From: Sclerurus mexicanus
Taxonomy: Eukaryota; Chordata; Aves; Passeriformes; Furnariidae
DNA length: 64,000 nucleotides
Assembly: GCA_013396755.1 (NCBI GenBank)
Contig: VWZF01004785.1
Location: forward strand, 934,589 to 998,588
Reading direction: 5' to 3'
Position numbers and translations under genes: made by a program. Positions within the stretch are counted from its first letter, which is position 1. Each line of letters starts with the position of its first letter. This document shows positions 25,531-37,070 of this stretch, piece after piece. Under the pieces are notes generated by a model. That model had not been told where the DNA came from, ran no database searches, and saw only the letters and a list, made by a program, of their open reading frames with translations.

Positions 25531-28500
25531 TTTGTGAACTAAATCTCTGGGCAGAGGATTTTCTCGGCAGTTTTTGAGGAGAAAAATAGACTGAGACCCC
25601 AGATAAAAAGTTTGTCAAACAGTGAGCCTGCAAAATGAATTCAAAACAACCATAGTATTTTTTAAGTCAACACTGTTGTTGAAGTTGAATTAATGCTGTC
25701 CTTGAAAAGATGCACTTGTCAGAAGTCTGTAATGTGCCCCTATACATCTACACCAAACTTCAGCAAGAAGTTCTGTGTTGGAATAGCCTTGTGTAATAAT
25801 ATTAGGTATTAGTTTTAGATAATAATTCTGAAGTAGTTGGAGATTGTCACCAGACATCTCTTTCTTGAATGATGTCCCCTTTTGTACTGACAAGCAGAAT
25901 AAATTTGCCACCTTACTCTCCTGGAAGTCCCTGCTTTTCTTACCTTTATAGTGGAAAGATGAAATATAGACAGGTAAGAAGAAATGCTGGAACAAGTGAC
26001 TACTGTACTTAGCTCTCCTCTGGAGCAAAATCCTCAAGAGACTCTTTTGTGCCAATATGCGTTACTGTTTTCCTTGCCCAAGACATTAAATTCTACTATG
26101 GCCATGAGGGAGCTGAAGTCAGAGGCCTGCCTGAAGTGAAGGATTTTGGCTAGGTAGGAAAGAAATGTTTTTAAAGGGGTAATTTTGAAAGGAAACATTT
26201 GAGATGGACAACAGAGGCTATTTCAACCAAGGGTGAAGTCTACTCTCCCGTACTACTGTCTTCAATCTTTAAATTACTTTGCAGCCACTGATAATAAGTA
26301 GTAGCGAAAAAGCATGTGGCTCCTTTTCTGCCTCTATGCATTCATTAATTGTTAAAATCTGATCAATTGTTTAAGAGCAGTATTGGAATGGACTGGCCTC
26401 TTGATTTTATGCCTCTGTAATGCTACCATGTTCAGTAAAGGAACACTTGCCTACACTGGAAATTGGACCTTTGGTTTGTCTGTGTCTTCCATTTAGGGCT
26501 GTGACCTAATAATTACCAAGAGAAAGCAGAAGGATGCTGCTTGATTTTATTAAATGCCCCTGTGATACATTTCTAGCAAATAATGAAAAACTAAGTAAAT
26601 ATTTAGGTCTATAAGAGGAAAAGCAACACTCGCCCTGATGTATTTACTTGAATCTGGGTTGATTTTTCTACTTTTTTCATAAGCAAGACAAAAGTAGCCA
26701 TTAGGAGCAAGAGATATGCAAGACTGGAAGAAAACAGAGTATGTTAATGAAATGTACTCAGCAGAGAGCCTATTACAGTGTCTGTCCTCTCTCCTCTGCC
26801 ACTGAAGAGCTAAAAGTGATTGATAATAACCTTGCATTTACAGTACAATTTGCCTACAATTTTATTGTTGCAGTCATGGCATTGATCTACAGTTAAATGA
26901 GATAATTCCTGTGTGCTATCTTGCCAGTCTGCCAGACGCAATGTACCAATTGTACCTGTAAAGTCACAAAAAATGAATACCTGCTTGAATCCAGGGCTTA
27001 ATATAGAAGTTTTAGATAGCTACATTATGAAATTGCTATGAAGAATATTCTTAAGTTTGTAAGAGAAATATGATGACGACTATTTAAACCCAGAAATTTC
27101 TATTGGTAATACTGCTTCTATCAGAAGAGTATTTGATAGCCTCTGCTTTTTTCCTTTCACTATAGGAATGCAAACCGCTTTTTCAGAAGAAAAAAGTATG
27201 AAACTTTGTAACTGCAGTCTTACTTGTAGTAAGTTCTAAGACTGTAGAAAATGTTTACGCAACAAATAATCTGCAAAAGTGTTAGACTACTAGAAATATT
27301 GAAATAAGATTGTTTAAAATACAAGAATTTTTATTTCTGCCTTTTTTTTTTTTTTAATCTCAAGCATATGTATGGTAGATCAAAATTCAAGTTCTTAGAA
27401 ATTTTACTGGAAAATTCCAGTGAAATCCTACTTTAGACCAGGCAGTTCAGTGAAAACTTTCTGAAGCTTTCAAAGACGTGTAAATCTTTCACCCAGTTTC
27501 TTCCCAAGTGTCTTCTTCTTTCACCCAATCCCCCAAAACTTAAAATGGAACTTTCAGGACACAAAACCACACAGACCACCTCTTGCAAAGGTTTGCTAAA
27601 ACCAGAGCACAGTAAAACTCACTGACCTCAAAGAGCTCTATGCTATAAGCGTGGCTTCTTACTCTTCCCTAGATCTGCCTCTTGCTTGCATTAAATCCTC
27701 TTTTTGCTGTGCCAGTGCAAAATGGGGCATCAAGAGGGAGCCAGCTACTGTCACAGGAGGTATGTTTCCCTCTTGCTAACATGCTGGTTATAGAGGCGGC
27801 CAAATGGGCTAGGAGAAGTCAGAAGTTGCTGACCTAATAAATTCTGTCTCGAAAGGAGGCATTGGGGGTGCCCTCAGGTTGTCTATGGCACAGCTTTTTA
27901 ATTCACAGCAGGGGTTCTTTTCCACAGTTTCAGTCAAGATTGGAGAATTTGGGACTTTATGTCTTAGAATAGTAAGTAATGCTGAAGGGAAAGCTTCTGC
28001 TGGCAAGTAGGGTTGTGCCATCCACAAACTGTTGCTACCTCACAGATGCTCTTTGATGATCCATGTGAAATTAATGAGAGATTTCAGTCCAACTCCAGGT
28101 AGATTAGAGAATTTTTTTCCCTAGAGCCACTGTCACATGCAGTGTCACCTGCTGTTGATCTTATTAGTTACCTAAGAAACCAAAATAAGTGTTGGAGGGT
28201 GAGGCTAACCTGAGATCTGCATTATTTTTATAAGCTGTCATATGTCACCAGGCACCCAGCAAAAAAACAGATGGATTTGATAGTTTTGAAGTTTTCTACA
28301 CTTAATAAATAACTATTAAAGCACAGAATTAATGACAACAAACTGTACATTCTTCTTTTATTCTTGTCAGTCTTACAAATCCACAAAGAAGCAAATAAAT
28401 AAATTATGCCAAGTTATTTTCCTCTATTTTTTTGTTTGAATTTTGGTAGAACCCACAATATGTTAAACACTGTCCAATCTGTGAAAAAATAGTTTCTTCC

Positions 28501-31500
28501 CTGAGTACCTCTTGGTTTAAGATGTACAAGATTTATACATCTGATAGATTATTCAGCTTCCTTTGTGCCAAAAAATACGCATTGCTGTAGAAAACACTTT
28601 TTCCAAGGTCCTGACTTTGCCAGCTGTTAGGCTTGTACAATACCACAGTGAGATTTTCGACTTGCCAGGTGGGATTGTTCACCATAGTAGACTTCAGTAT
28701 GTGTGAATGTGTTGGTCTCTAAAGCTCTGCTCTTGCAAACAATTATACCTGTGCATAGGCTCTACTCAAACACGGATGCACACTCACTGTAGTAGACTAA
28801 TTTACTCCAGCTGATCAGATATTTTTCTTGCATTGATCTGTTTCTCACTGGGTCAAGAAGACAACAATACCCAGAACCAGTCAAATGATTTTGAGAATTT
28901 GTGTTGCTTTCATTAAATTCTCAACAAGCCATTTTTCAACCAGCTTGAAACAAGCAGCAGCCACCTCCAACACCACCTGTGACTTGGCCAGGCTCATTGC
29001 AGGTTTGCCATTTTGCTTCAGCTAGGACAACTTCACTTCTGCCACATGCCTCTTTATTTGCGTCAGCAGCCTGATATGCTCATGATGGCTGGCCAAAGGC
29101 AGAGTTGGGATGTAGCCCTGTTTTCCGAGAGCTGAAACATTTTTGAATCTGCTCCATGCCATGACCCTATACAGCACTGTACTTCCACAATCGCTGTTTC
29201 TGGTGAAATCACAGGAAAGAACAGCTTTGGAGAGATAAATATCTTCTCACATTTGGCTTTGGTGAGTCTTTATTCCCCAGGCCTTGTGTTTCTAGTTGGC
29301 TGTGCCAGGCAGTTTCCTGAGGCAGCAATGACTAACTCCGGGCACTGCAGCCAAGAGCCTTTTCCTCTCCTGCTTGCCACCATTTTACAAACCAGATGAA
29401 AAAAATGAGAGGAGGTTGGAGGTCAGCTGGAATTTCAGAGGAAAAAAAAGACTTGCTCCTGCCAGTGTTGCCAATTTGATTGGACATGCTCAACTCCTGG
29501 AGCCAAAGCATGAGATCCAAGTTGGTAGATCTGGGATACCAGCCTGCAACATTGCTTGCAAACTTCTCTGCAATCTAGGGCATAAAACCTCTACTGATAA
29601 TCTGACAGGTAGCACATATCACTGAGGGGAGACCTAGTCAGCATGTTTGGACTACTTACTGTCAGTAAGTGTAGGACAGCTGTCTGTCTTGTGCAATTAA
29701 TAGGACTGTAAATATTACCCCTCAAAACTGGCATAAGATTAATGTAATAATAACATCTTTAAAAACCTTCTGTGATCTCACTTAGGGTCATGTCAATTTC
29801 CACCTCCTGAGAAGAAAATATTCACACACAAAAAAAGACCCAGCTGACCATCTGATTGTTGAGCACGAAACCTCAGAAGAAGACAGCATTGTATTTTTAA
29901 AGGCTGGCTGCTAAATTGAAAAGCAAATAAACTGTTATGCTTGGCTCAAAGACTGAATTCGATGAAATTTTAGGCTGCAGAAATAAAACCTTTTCTAAAT
30001 TCCCAAGGTAATTCAGTGGACTGAGGAAACCAAAGCAGTCCTATTGATGAAACTCTTAAGAGTTACACAGCTCTTTGCCCTGTATCAATAGTTTGAAGTA
30101 TTGTTCACCAAGCAAGTATTTATTTGCTCAAAGAAAGTTCTGTCTGGTGTATAGATGTGGTTATTGTGACAAAGCATGCTGAAAATGTATGTGGATACCC
30201 TGACAGGTCAGAATGTAACAGTTGTGTCCGTGTCTAGATACAGGGTACAGCAGAGCTATGAATGCCAATAGCTGTTTAATGCATTAGTCAGCTGCAATGG
30301 TGCTTAAAACAGCCCTGCAGTGAGGATATCTTCTTGGGCTTTGTAAATGTAGTATGGGAATTATTTGCTTAATTATTTTGGTTAGGAAATGCGGATACTT
30401 ATCACTTCAAATGTCTTCTGCACATAGAGTCTTTCAGAAAAATACTAAACAAGTGGTTTAAAAGGCCTGGTTTAGTACATTGAAACCACCTGCAAAGTTC
30501 AGACCCTATTTCATGACAATGGACACATGCTGAACGTGAATGAACATGAACTGGGAATAAGAAACATCCATGTTCAAGACTGCACAATCATTAGTGTCAT
30601 CTACTGAGTGGTGAAACTAGTAACCAGGGTTTTATCAGTGTATCTCTGGTTTTATAAAAAATATATATTTAACACATATGAAATTTCATGGTCTCCTTTT
30701 GAGCTACTACACTCAATGAAGAGATGTGAGAAAAAACCTTCAGTGAGATTAATGAAGTCCAGATTCTCCTATTTTTACCCAAGCAAGCCAACCATTATTA
30801 TACCTGAAGTATCATTCTATAATAAAGAACTTGTCCCATATTAAAAAGAGAAGAGCAGGGAAAGGAGACCTATTTGTCAAGTGTGATATCTGACTGAGAG
30901 TAAAATCTGCCTTAAAGATCTAAAAATTGCCTAAATATTAAAATACCTTAGAGGATGTTACCACAGACCTTTCTGAGTCTGACAAAAATAAACTACAGGT
31001 GTTTGCTCGTCTTTTTAATAGCATCCCAAATAAATGGAATACATTGAAAATGAGTAACTACTGTCTCCAGATTAGTTCCTTTGGGAGCAACAGAAATGAG
31101 TGTCAAGATACCGTCACAATCAAGGAAGGGAAGAAAACACATAATTTGCCACGTAACTCCTGGGAAGAAAATACAGAAGGCCAAGCACAGTGTTGCTTGC
31201 TGGAAGAAGCCTGTGGTATGACACATCCATCTCTGTTCTATGGACAAACTCATTATGCATTAATATGAATATGTGTGTTACAGGCTTTGACTTCTACAAT
31301 ATACAGTAAAATGACTGAATATGAATGTTCTTTTGCTCTTTGACATTTCTTAGTGTATGAGTGAAGTACCACCATCGCTGTTTTCCATGCTGCTTCTTAG
31401 GATGACTTTTCAGTTGTTATTCTGTAAGCCAAGAAATAATGGATTGAGACTTGTACAGATCCTCCCTTTTCATGTGTCTCTTTTTGAATGGGCTTAAAAG

Positions 31501-32020
31501 GCCTTATAAATGCCACTGAGGCATAGCTCTGAAAATTGTTGGAGTTCCAAGCCTGTCCTACACACCCAGCTCTCTGGAGAGAACCTAGAAAGAGAGTGGA
31601 TTTAACAAAAGCAATGGAAAATAGTTATGAGCAGAGAAGGATTATCTAATTCTCATTCTCACAGCTTGGTATTGAGGCAGATCAGTCTGCAGCTTGGCTC
31701 TGAAGTGAGCTGGTGATCAGGACCTGCTGTTTGCCAGAGAGATGACCCAGAGAGAGCTCTCAGACCTCCAGTAGATCCATGCCTGAGAGGGAGAGTGGTT
31801 CAGGATCGGGGGACAAGAAGCAGAAGTGGGCACATTGCATTACAGACTTTCATTTTGATAATGGGGAGCAAGTGCCTTTGAAAGCCTTTCCACCCCTTAC
31901 TTTCTGTTCCATCTAATGAACTGAGGAATTTCAAAAGCTAAAATGCCAACAGAGAGAAACAGAACAAAGAGTCTCATTTTAACAGTTTCAATAAGTACTT
32001 TTAATTAGAAGTGAATTTTT
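25531..32020 (+). other. THEMIS intron, no assigned element
   Basis: AT-rich intronic sequence with a T run at about 27343-27355. Open frames up to about 95 codons occur on both strands without family resemblance. I see nothing that can be named. Confidence 0.6.
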
Positions 32021-32023
32021 TTT

Positions 32024-32043
32024 GGGGGTGGGGTGGGGGGGGT
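32024..32043 (+). other. G-quadruplex-prone G run
   Basis: The sequence is G5-T-G4-T-G8-T-GG directly after a T run. Three or more G tracts separated by single bases fit the G-quadruplex rule, with the G8 tract able to supply two. It lies on the coding strand, so the THEMIS pre-mRNA would carry it. Role unknown. Confidence 0.7.
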
Positions 32044-32899
32044 GGACACTTCCCAATTTGCCAGAAGTTCCAGGATGTGAGCATCTTCTCTGATAAGAAA
32101 AAATCCAGATCGTGTAAGGGACAGGGTTCAATGTTGCCAGCAAACCAAAACCCCTGTGACTTGGCTAGGTTTGCTAACCAGTTTAACACAGCTGCTGGGG
32201 AATTCATTTTCAGAGCTCTGAAAATATGTTGGAGAAAAAATAACTAAAAGGGAAGTGAAAAATGGGGCAGAGTAGTTTCTTTATGACAAAACAGGCTGGC
32301 TTCCAGTGGGCAAGTTGAAATATTTATATACTCATATCTTTGTATACTTTTATATGTGTATATATGTGTGAGAAGGCAAAATTCTTGAAGGAATTGAAAC
32401 ATTGCAGAAATATCCGTTAGAATAGGAATGCATTTTATTAATAAAATAACCCATTTTCCTTTCATTCCTGCTGTTACATTCCCCACTGTGGCCGGGAAAC
32501 CAGATGATTTTGATAAACAAGAAGCCTGATGCTGAACTCAGCCATGGCTGAGGAAATCCAAAATAATGCTTTCAAACTACAGGGAGTGACTCCAGATTTA
32601 CACCCAGTTTCTGAGGTTTGGGTCCAGTCTGAAGCATTTAATTCCTAGCAATGCAACATCCTGCTGCTTTCCTGAGGCTGCTGTCTGCCACGCACAGCGT
32701 TTTCTGTCATGCAGTAAGAGGAAGCACAGTGTGAGCTCTGCAGCTGGACTTGCAGACTTATGCTAGGAAGGACAGCCCAGCAGTAAGAACTTGAAAACAA
32801 TTTGTTTTAAAAAATCTTGCTCCTCTCCTCCTCCCCCTCCCCACTCTCTGCAGGACTACAATTAGAGGAAATGGGGCAGGATACATTCAGATTAAGGGG

Positions 32900-33172
32900 A
32901 GCCAGAACAAGGCTGGAAGCAGATCAGGAGTTCAAGGGGAGACTGAACAAATACTTGAAAGAGAGACCCTTTGAGGGTTGCTAATAGACAGACCACATCA
33001 AACTCAGGAAATTCCCTGAGCTGAAAATAATAAGAGGCTGAGACTGTATTTGGATGTGTTAGGTCACTTTGCTCTGTTCTCACTCTTCCTTGGTGTCTGC
33101 TTAAGGCAACGGTGAAGAAAAAATACAGTGTGAGATGCATTTTGACCTGAAACAGTATGGTTATTTTACTTT
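32900..33172 (+). mobile_element. Ancient CR1-type LINE 3' fragment
   Basis: The segment from gaacaaggctggaagcagat, through ttcaaggggagactgaacaa and gaccacatcaaactcaggaa, to cctgaaacagtatggttatt follows the 3' untranslated region of old CR1 subfamilies, whose end reads like 'tctgacccagtatggccattctta'. It is diverged and lacks the younger ATTCTATGA-type tail. Its orientation is +. Confidence 0.5.
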
Positions 33173-35100
33173 TAGGGGCAGAGAAGATTTTAGGACTGAG
33201 GGAGGGACAGATGGCAGAATGGTGCAGTGAGAGCTGCCTTTTTCGAGTATCAGGAGTTACAGGAAATTTCATTCTTCTTTTCATTTAATTTCAATTCAAA
33301 TTTTCAGCACACTAAACTGCACTTATGTTCACATCAGCTTCGGCATTCAGATTTCATTCTGTTGAGTAGATTCCATCTGCAGTTTGGCAAACCTGTAGGT
33401 AATTAGCTCTCCCTTGTAATTATATTTCAAGTTAATGTCCTATTAAAGATAAATGAGAAGAATTCACATCTTCTGCTTAAGTGGTGATTGCACAAAATGC
33501 AACATTTCATACCCTTTGAACAAACAAGCATTTACATTTGCCAAGGTGAGGTGCATTTTTAATACGGAAGCAGATCTCAGTAACTTATTTCTTCAGGTGT
33601 ACACTATTATTCTCCCTAGAACTTCAGTGCTTAGTTGGGTGAGTAGCCCAGGAGAAGAGCAAAGCCTGCCTTGGCGTTAAGGCGTTGGACTCTCCAAGAA
33701 ACTTGCTTCTTTTCACAGTTGCCATGAGTGCCATGGAAACCAGGATTTTCACAGGTGGCTACTAACTGTGTTTCATTGCCCAATCTGAAACAGTCCAGGA
33801 CTAATTTCTTTAGCTGAGAGCTCATAAGTGTGGCTGCAATTGCTGTGCTGCTGGCAGTGAAGGCATGGTGGTGAAGAGTCAAGGTGTATGGAAAGGTGAC
33901 AGCTTGTGGCACTTCACTGGCTCCTACCCACTTTTTGAAGCTATGTGGAAAAGAGCACATTTCAATTTGCCAGCATGTAAAATGTGGAAAGCAATACTTA
34001 CCTTTCACTGCATAGTGTGTTGAAGAGAGAGAGTGATGTTTAAAACTAAGTACTCAGAAAAAAAAGCACCAAGCCTTAAGATAAAGACATAGCTGCAAAA
34101 ATAAATGTAATATTATTATCCACATTACAGTAAAGATGAAAAAACTGTTCTCTGCTCTGAGGCACTGAGGATCAAGCACTCCTGCCTTTATGTATTTAGC
34201 ACGGAGAGAAGAGGAAAGAAATGGAGCTAGGAGAGCATAATGCAGACATGTATTTTGCATTTGAACTATTGCTAAAAGATTTTAAAATATCCTTTGATTT
34301 GTAACATTAATAGCTGAAGGTGTAAGCCTGGTGATTTTGTGCTGGCTAATAGAGCATTGTTTCATCCCAGGCCACTCAAGGGTGCGCAGCGTCATTTTCT
34401 GTTCTCTTTCACTTGTACACACACAGAGCAGGAAAAAATTGTCTGGGAAAAGAGGCTGACAGCTTCAGTTACCCAGAGACATAAAAGACCCTTCAGTAGC
34501 AAACCCTCATTTTAAAGTCTCTTGAGACATAATCTGTCCTGTTCTGGGGTAGATTTTGGGAAAGAAAAAGATCTCATTGAACAAATGATTAAATGAGTAC
34601 TGTGAGCAGTGAATGAGTACGTGAAAGTCATTGGATTACGAACAAAAAGCTTGGGGGTCTGAATTTCTGGAGCAAGCAAAGAATTTTAGTAGAACGCAAT
34701 AGCAGTACACGCTTGTGTGTTTTTTACTGATGACTTAATGCAATTTATTTTGTCTCAATCAGCTGTAGAAAATTTACCTGAACCGTGGGAACTGCCAGTG
34801 AAGAGTGGCAGTATTTCATTAGCTCCTTAAAGCCCTCACAAAATTTCTGAGGAAAGCATGTACCATTCATGTACAGCAGCCCTTCTTTAAAGGTCATCCT
34901 ATCGGCTGGATCCCTTTTTCCCCTCCGTTTGCTACTGCCCCTGCAATTATTGAACCTCAGCCTGTTAAATTACAAAATTGTAACTTTTCACCGTATTTCA
35001 TCCCAAACAATCATCAAATCCGATCACGCATATTTTCTTTCTGCCTAATCCCAGACGTAACCACGAAATTTGTTGTGCTTGCGGGATGGACCAAAAGGAG
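33173..35100 (+). other. THEMIS intron, no assigned element
   Basis: Intronic sequence with no recognised repeat. A 125-codon open frame on the minus strand at 33631-34008 lacks family resemblance. The right end grades into the CpG-rich patch. Confidence 0.6.
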
Positions 35101-35139
35101 AAGTCTTTGTCAGAGGAGAGTTCGGATGCCAGGTTTTCC

Positions 35140-35345
35140 TTGCTTTACCGCTGAGCCGAGAGCTCCGGGAGCCCCGGTGCCGCGGGAGCGCCGGGCGGAG
35201 CGGCGGGATGCGGTGGCGGACAGAGCCCCCTAGCGGTGCCGGCCGCCAGCTGCCCCGTGTATTCCTTTTTGTCAGCATGTCCCTGGAATATTTGTCCCAG
35301 CTCACAGATAAACTGCGTGTCGGGCAGGGCTCGGCGACGCTGATT
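35140..35345. promoter_or_regulatory. Isolated CpG cluster, possible promoter or insulator
   Basis: In an AT-rich 35-kb intron, about 125 bases around 35145-35270 are strongly GC-rich with roughly 18 CpG by eye, and a further scatter of CpG follows to about 35350. Such density is rare outside promoters. No TATA box is obvious. A good acceptor (acttttctttttgtag) ends at about 35393 on the + strand. It could start an alternative THEMIS or noncoding transcript, or an antisense one. No protein was recognised in the frames through it. Confidence 0.45.
35222..35236 (-). promoter_or_regulatory. CTCF-like site
   Basis: The minus strand reads CCGCTAGGGGGCTCT, agreeing at about 13 of 15 positions with the CTCF core consensus as I recall it (CCASYAGRKGGCRSY). 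It sits inside the CpG cluster, a typical setting for CTCF sites. Confidence 0.4.
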
Positions 35346-35625
35346 TCTCCAAGACCTTTCGGTGTCGTACATTATTTACTTTTCTTTTTGTAGGAATTAA
35401 TCTGGCTAGAATATGGTTCTCTGCTCTGGTTTGTTTTGGTTTTAAACCCAAATATTCTTATTTAAGTTCTGAAAAAGGATTAACATACTGTCCCTACTGT
35501 TAGGAAAACATCACCTTTTAAGTATAATGTATGAGTCCTTAGAACGAGCTCACAGCAGCATCTGCCTATGATCTAGCATGACTTCATTTATGGTCTCCCC
35601 CTTTTTAACCTTTGGGAAAAGAACC

Positions 35626-35735
35626 AGGAGCAACCTGGTCTAGTGGAAAGTGTCCCTGCCCATGGCAGTGGAGGTGGAACTAGGTGACCTTTAAGGTCCT
35701 ATCCAATCCAAACCATTCCATGATTCTGTGATAAA
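35626..35735 (+). mobile_element. CR1 LINE, 3' end fragment
   Basis: The text runs caacctggtctagtggaaag, tgtccctgcccatggcagtg, tttaaggtcctatccaatcc and ends ccatgattctgtgataaa. This is the characteristic final roughly 100 bp of an avian CR1 with its short octamer-like tail. It is 5'-truncated, as usual for CR1. Confidence 0.9.
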
Positions 35736-36520
35736 GCCCAGACTACTGATAATGAAAGTAAAATTAATTGTGTTATTGTCATTATGTACAGAAAGTACCT
35801 TGTACAGAAGAAACCTATTAAGTGCTTGAACCTGGATCAAAGAAAACTAACGTGATCACATGTTTTGTGTCCCTTTTAGGCAGAGTAGAACTCATGAACT
35901 AATGTAATTTTGTTCCTGTCTTTGAAATTATGTAACCTTGACCCTTTCTTTGTCAAAAATAGCTCATCTGCAGTTTAGAGCACCTTATGAGTCCTGCAGG
36001 CAAATAATAATTCTCCAAAGTGCTCTTGTCCTGTATGTTAATAAGGCTAAATGAGGATTCTTTTTATTGCCCATGGCCTTTCTGAAGTATCTTCTAACTA
36101 GCTCTTCTCCTTTTCCACACTCCAGTGGACTGTGGAAAATGAAGACTTGATATCATGTCCTGGAATCAGTGCAATGGAGAAGACTGTTAAAATTCTCCAC
36201 TACAAAATCATAGACCCTTATGAGTACCTTTGCTATAGGTACACTGTGCCCTTGCAAAAATTACCTTGATTTGCAAGATAAGTTGGCTTGCCAGTAGATC
36301 ATGCAAGAAGACTACCTTGGGATACAAATGAGTAATAATCTAAAGGTAATTGTTTCTTTTCAAGTGGAATAAATCAATCCTGTCTGCCATAATAATACAG
36401 ATTTTGAGAGGTGTCAGCAATTTGCATGTGTGTGTTCCCATTATTCAAATTTGTATTTCCCATCTGTTAGGTGGGAGCACCGATTCCTACTTCTAGTCAT
36501 ACTGTGGGTGAAATATATTT

Positions 36521-36666
36521 TCATAGAATCACAGAATGGTTTGTGTTGGGGGGGACTTGAAGATAATCTGGTTCAAACCCCCTTGCCATGGTCAGGGACA
36601 CCTTCCACTAGACCAGCTTGCTCAAAAAGCCATCTCTTGAACACTTCCAGGGATGGGGTACCCATC
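36521..36666 (-). mobile_element. CR1 LINE, 3' end fragment, minus strand
   Basis: The + strand begins tcatagaatcacagaatggt and continues through the reverse complement of the CR1 3' end (ccatggtcagggacacctt, ccactagaccagcttgctc, acacttccagggatggggt). The element's 3' end is therefore on the left, and it is 5'-truncated on the right. Confidence 0.92.
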
Positions 36667-36818
36667 ATTCTTTTGCAGAATCATCATATGCAACTTGTGG
36701 GGATAAATTATCTTTTTTGTCTGTGTTTGGACTGTGAAATCATTCATCATACTTTCATTCTATGTATACAGCCTTTTTTTTCTGGCTTCTGGAAAGGTTC
36801 ATACAGCAATTAAGCATT

Positions 36819-37070
36819 TTATGGATAAATATACCCATGCAGTATATGCCAAAACAAAAAATATGTATCTAGAGCTTTGGCTTGGATTTGTGATGGCAGT
36901 AAAGAGTGCCACTCCAAGCTGTCTTTAAAGATTGCAGTGAAAGGTTTATGATCTGTATCTACTAGCATGGGTGACTTGTAATAAATGTACTCCAAAGGTG
37001 TAGTGCCATGTCCAGCGCTGATTGCTCTGACAAATGAGTACTCCTCTTCACTGGAGTCATTTGTAATCAT
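36819..37070 (-). pseudogene. Ty3/gypsy-like RNase H remnant
   Basis: An 84-codon minus-strand frame reads in its middle LVDTDHKPFTAIFKDSLEW, followed by LPSQIQAKALDTYFLFW. This matches the order seen in Ty3/gypsy polymerase RNase H regions: the (V/E)TDHKPL..IF motif (here TDHKP at 36942-36956), then a (R)LQR..L..Y-type helix about 15 residues later. The frame starts with a chance Met and ends at a stop at 36819-36821. No reverse transcriptase, integrase or LTR was recognised around it, so it is an isolated, decayed piece. The match is from memory of motifs, hence moderate confidence. Confidence 0.5.

Noticed and set aside
32580..32640. Segment resembling an old amniote repeat (ggagtgactccagatttaca)
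   Set aside because: Similarity is short and from memory only, not enough to name an element.
33631..34008. 125-codon minus-strand open frame
   Set aside because: No family resemblance or splice context; could be part of an old unclassified repeat.
35070..35393. 107-codon + strand open frame through the CpG cluster, and overlapping minus-strand frames
   Set aside because: GC-rich DNA has few stop codons. The translations are low-complexity with no family motif, and no splice partner in phase was found.
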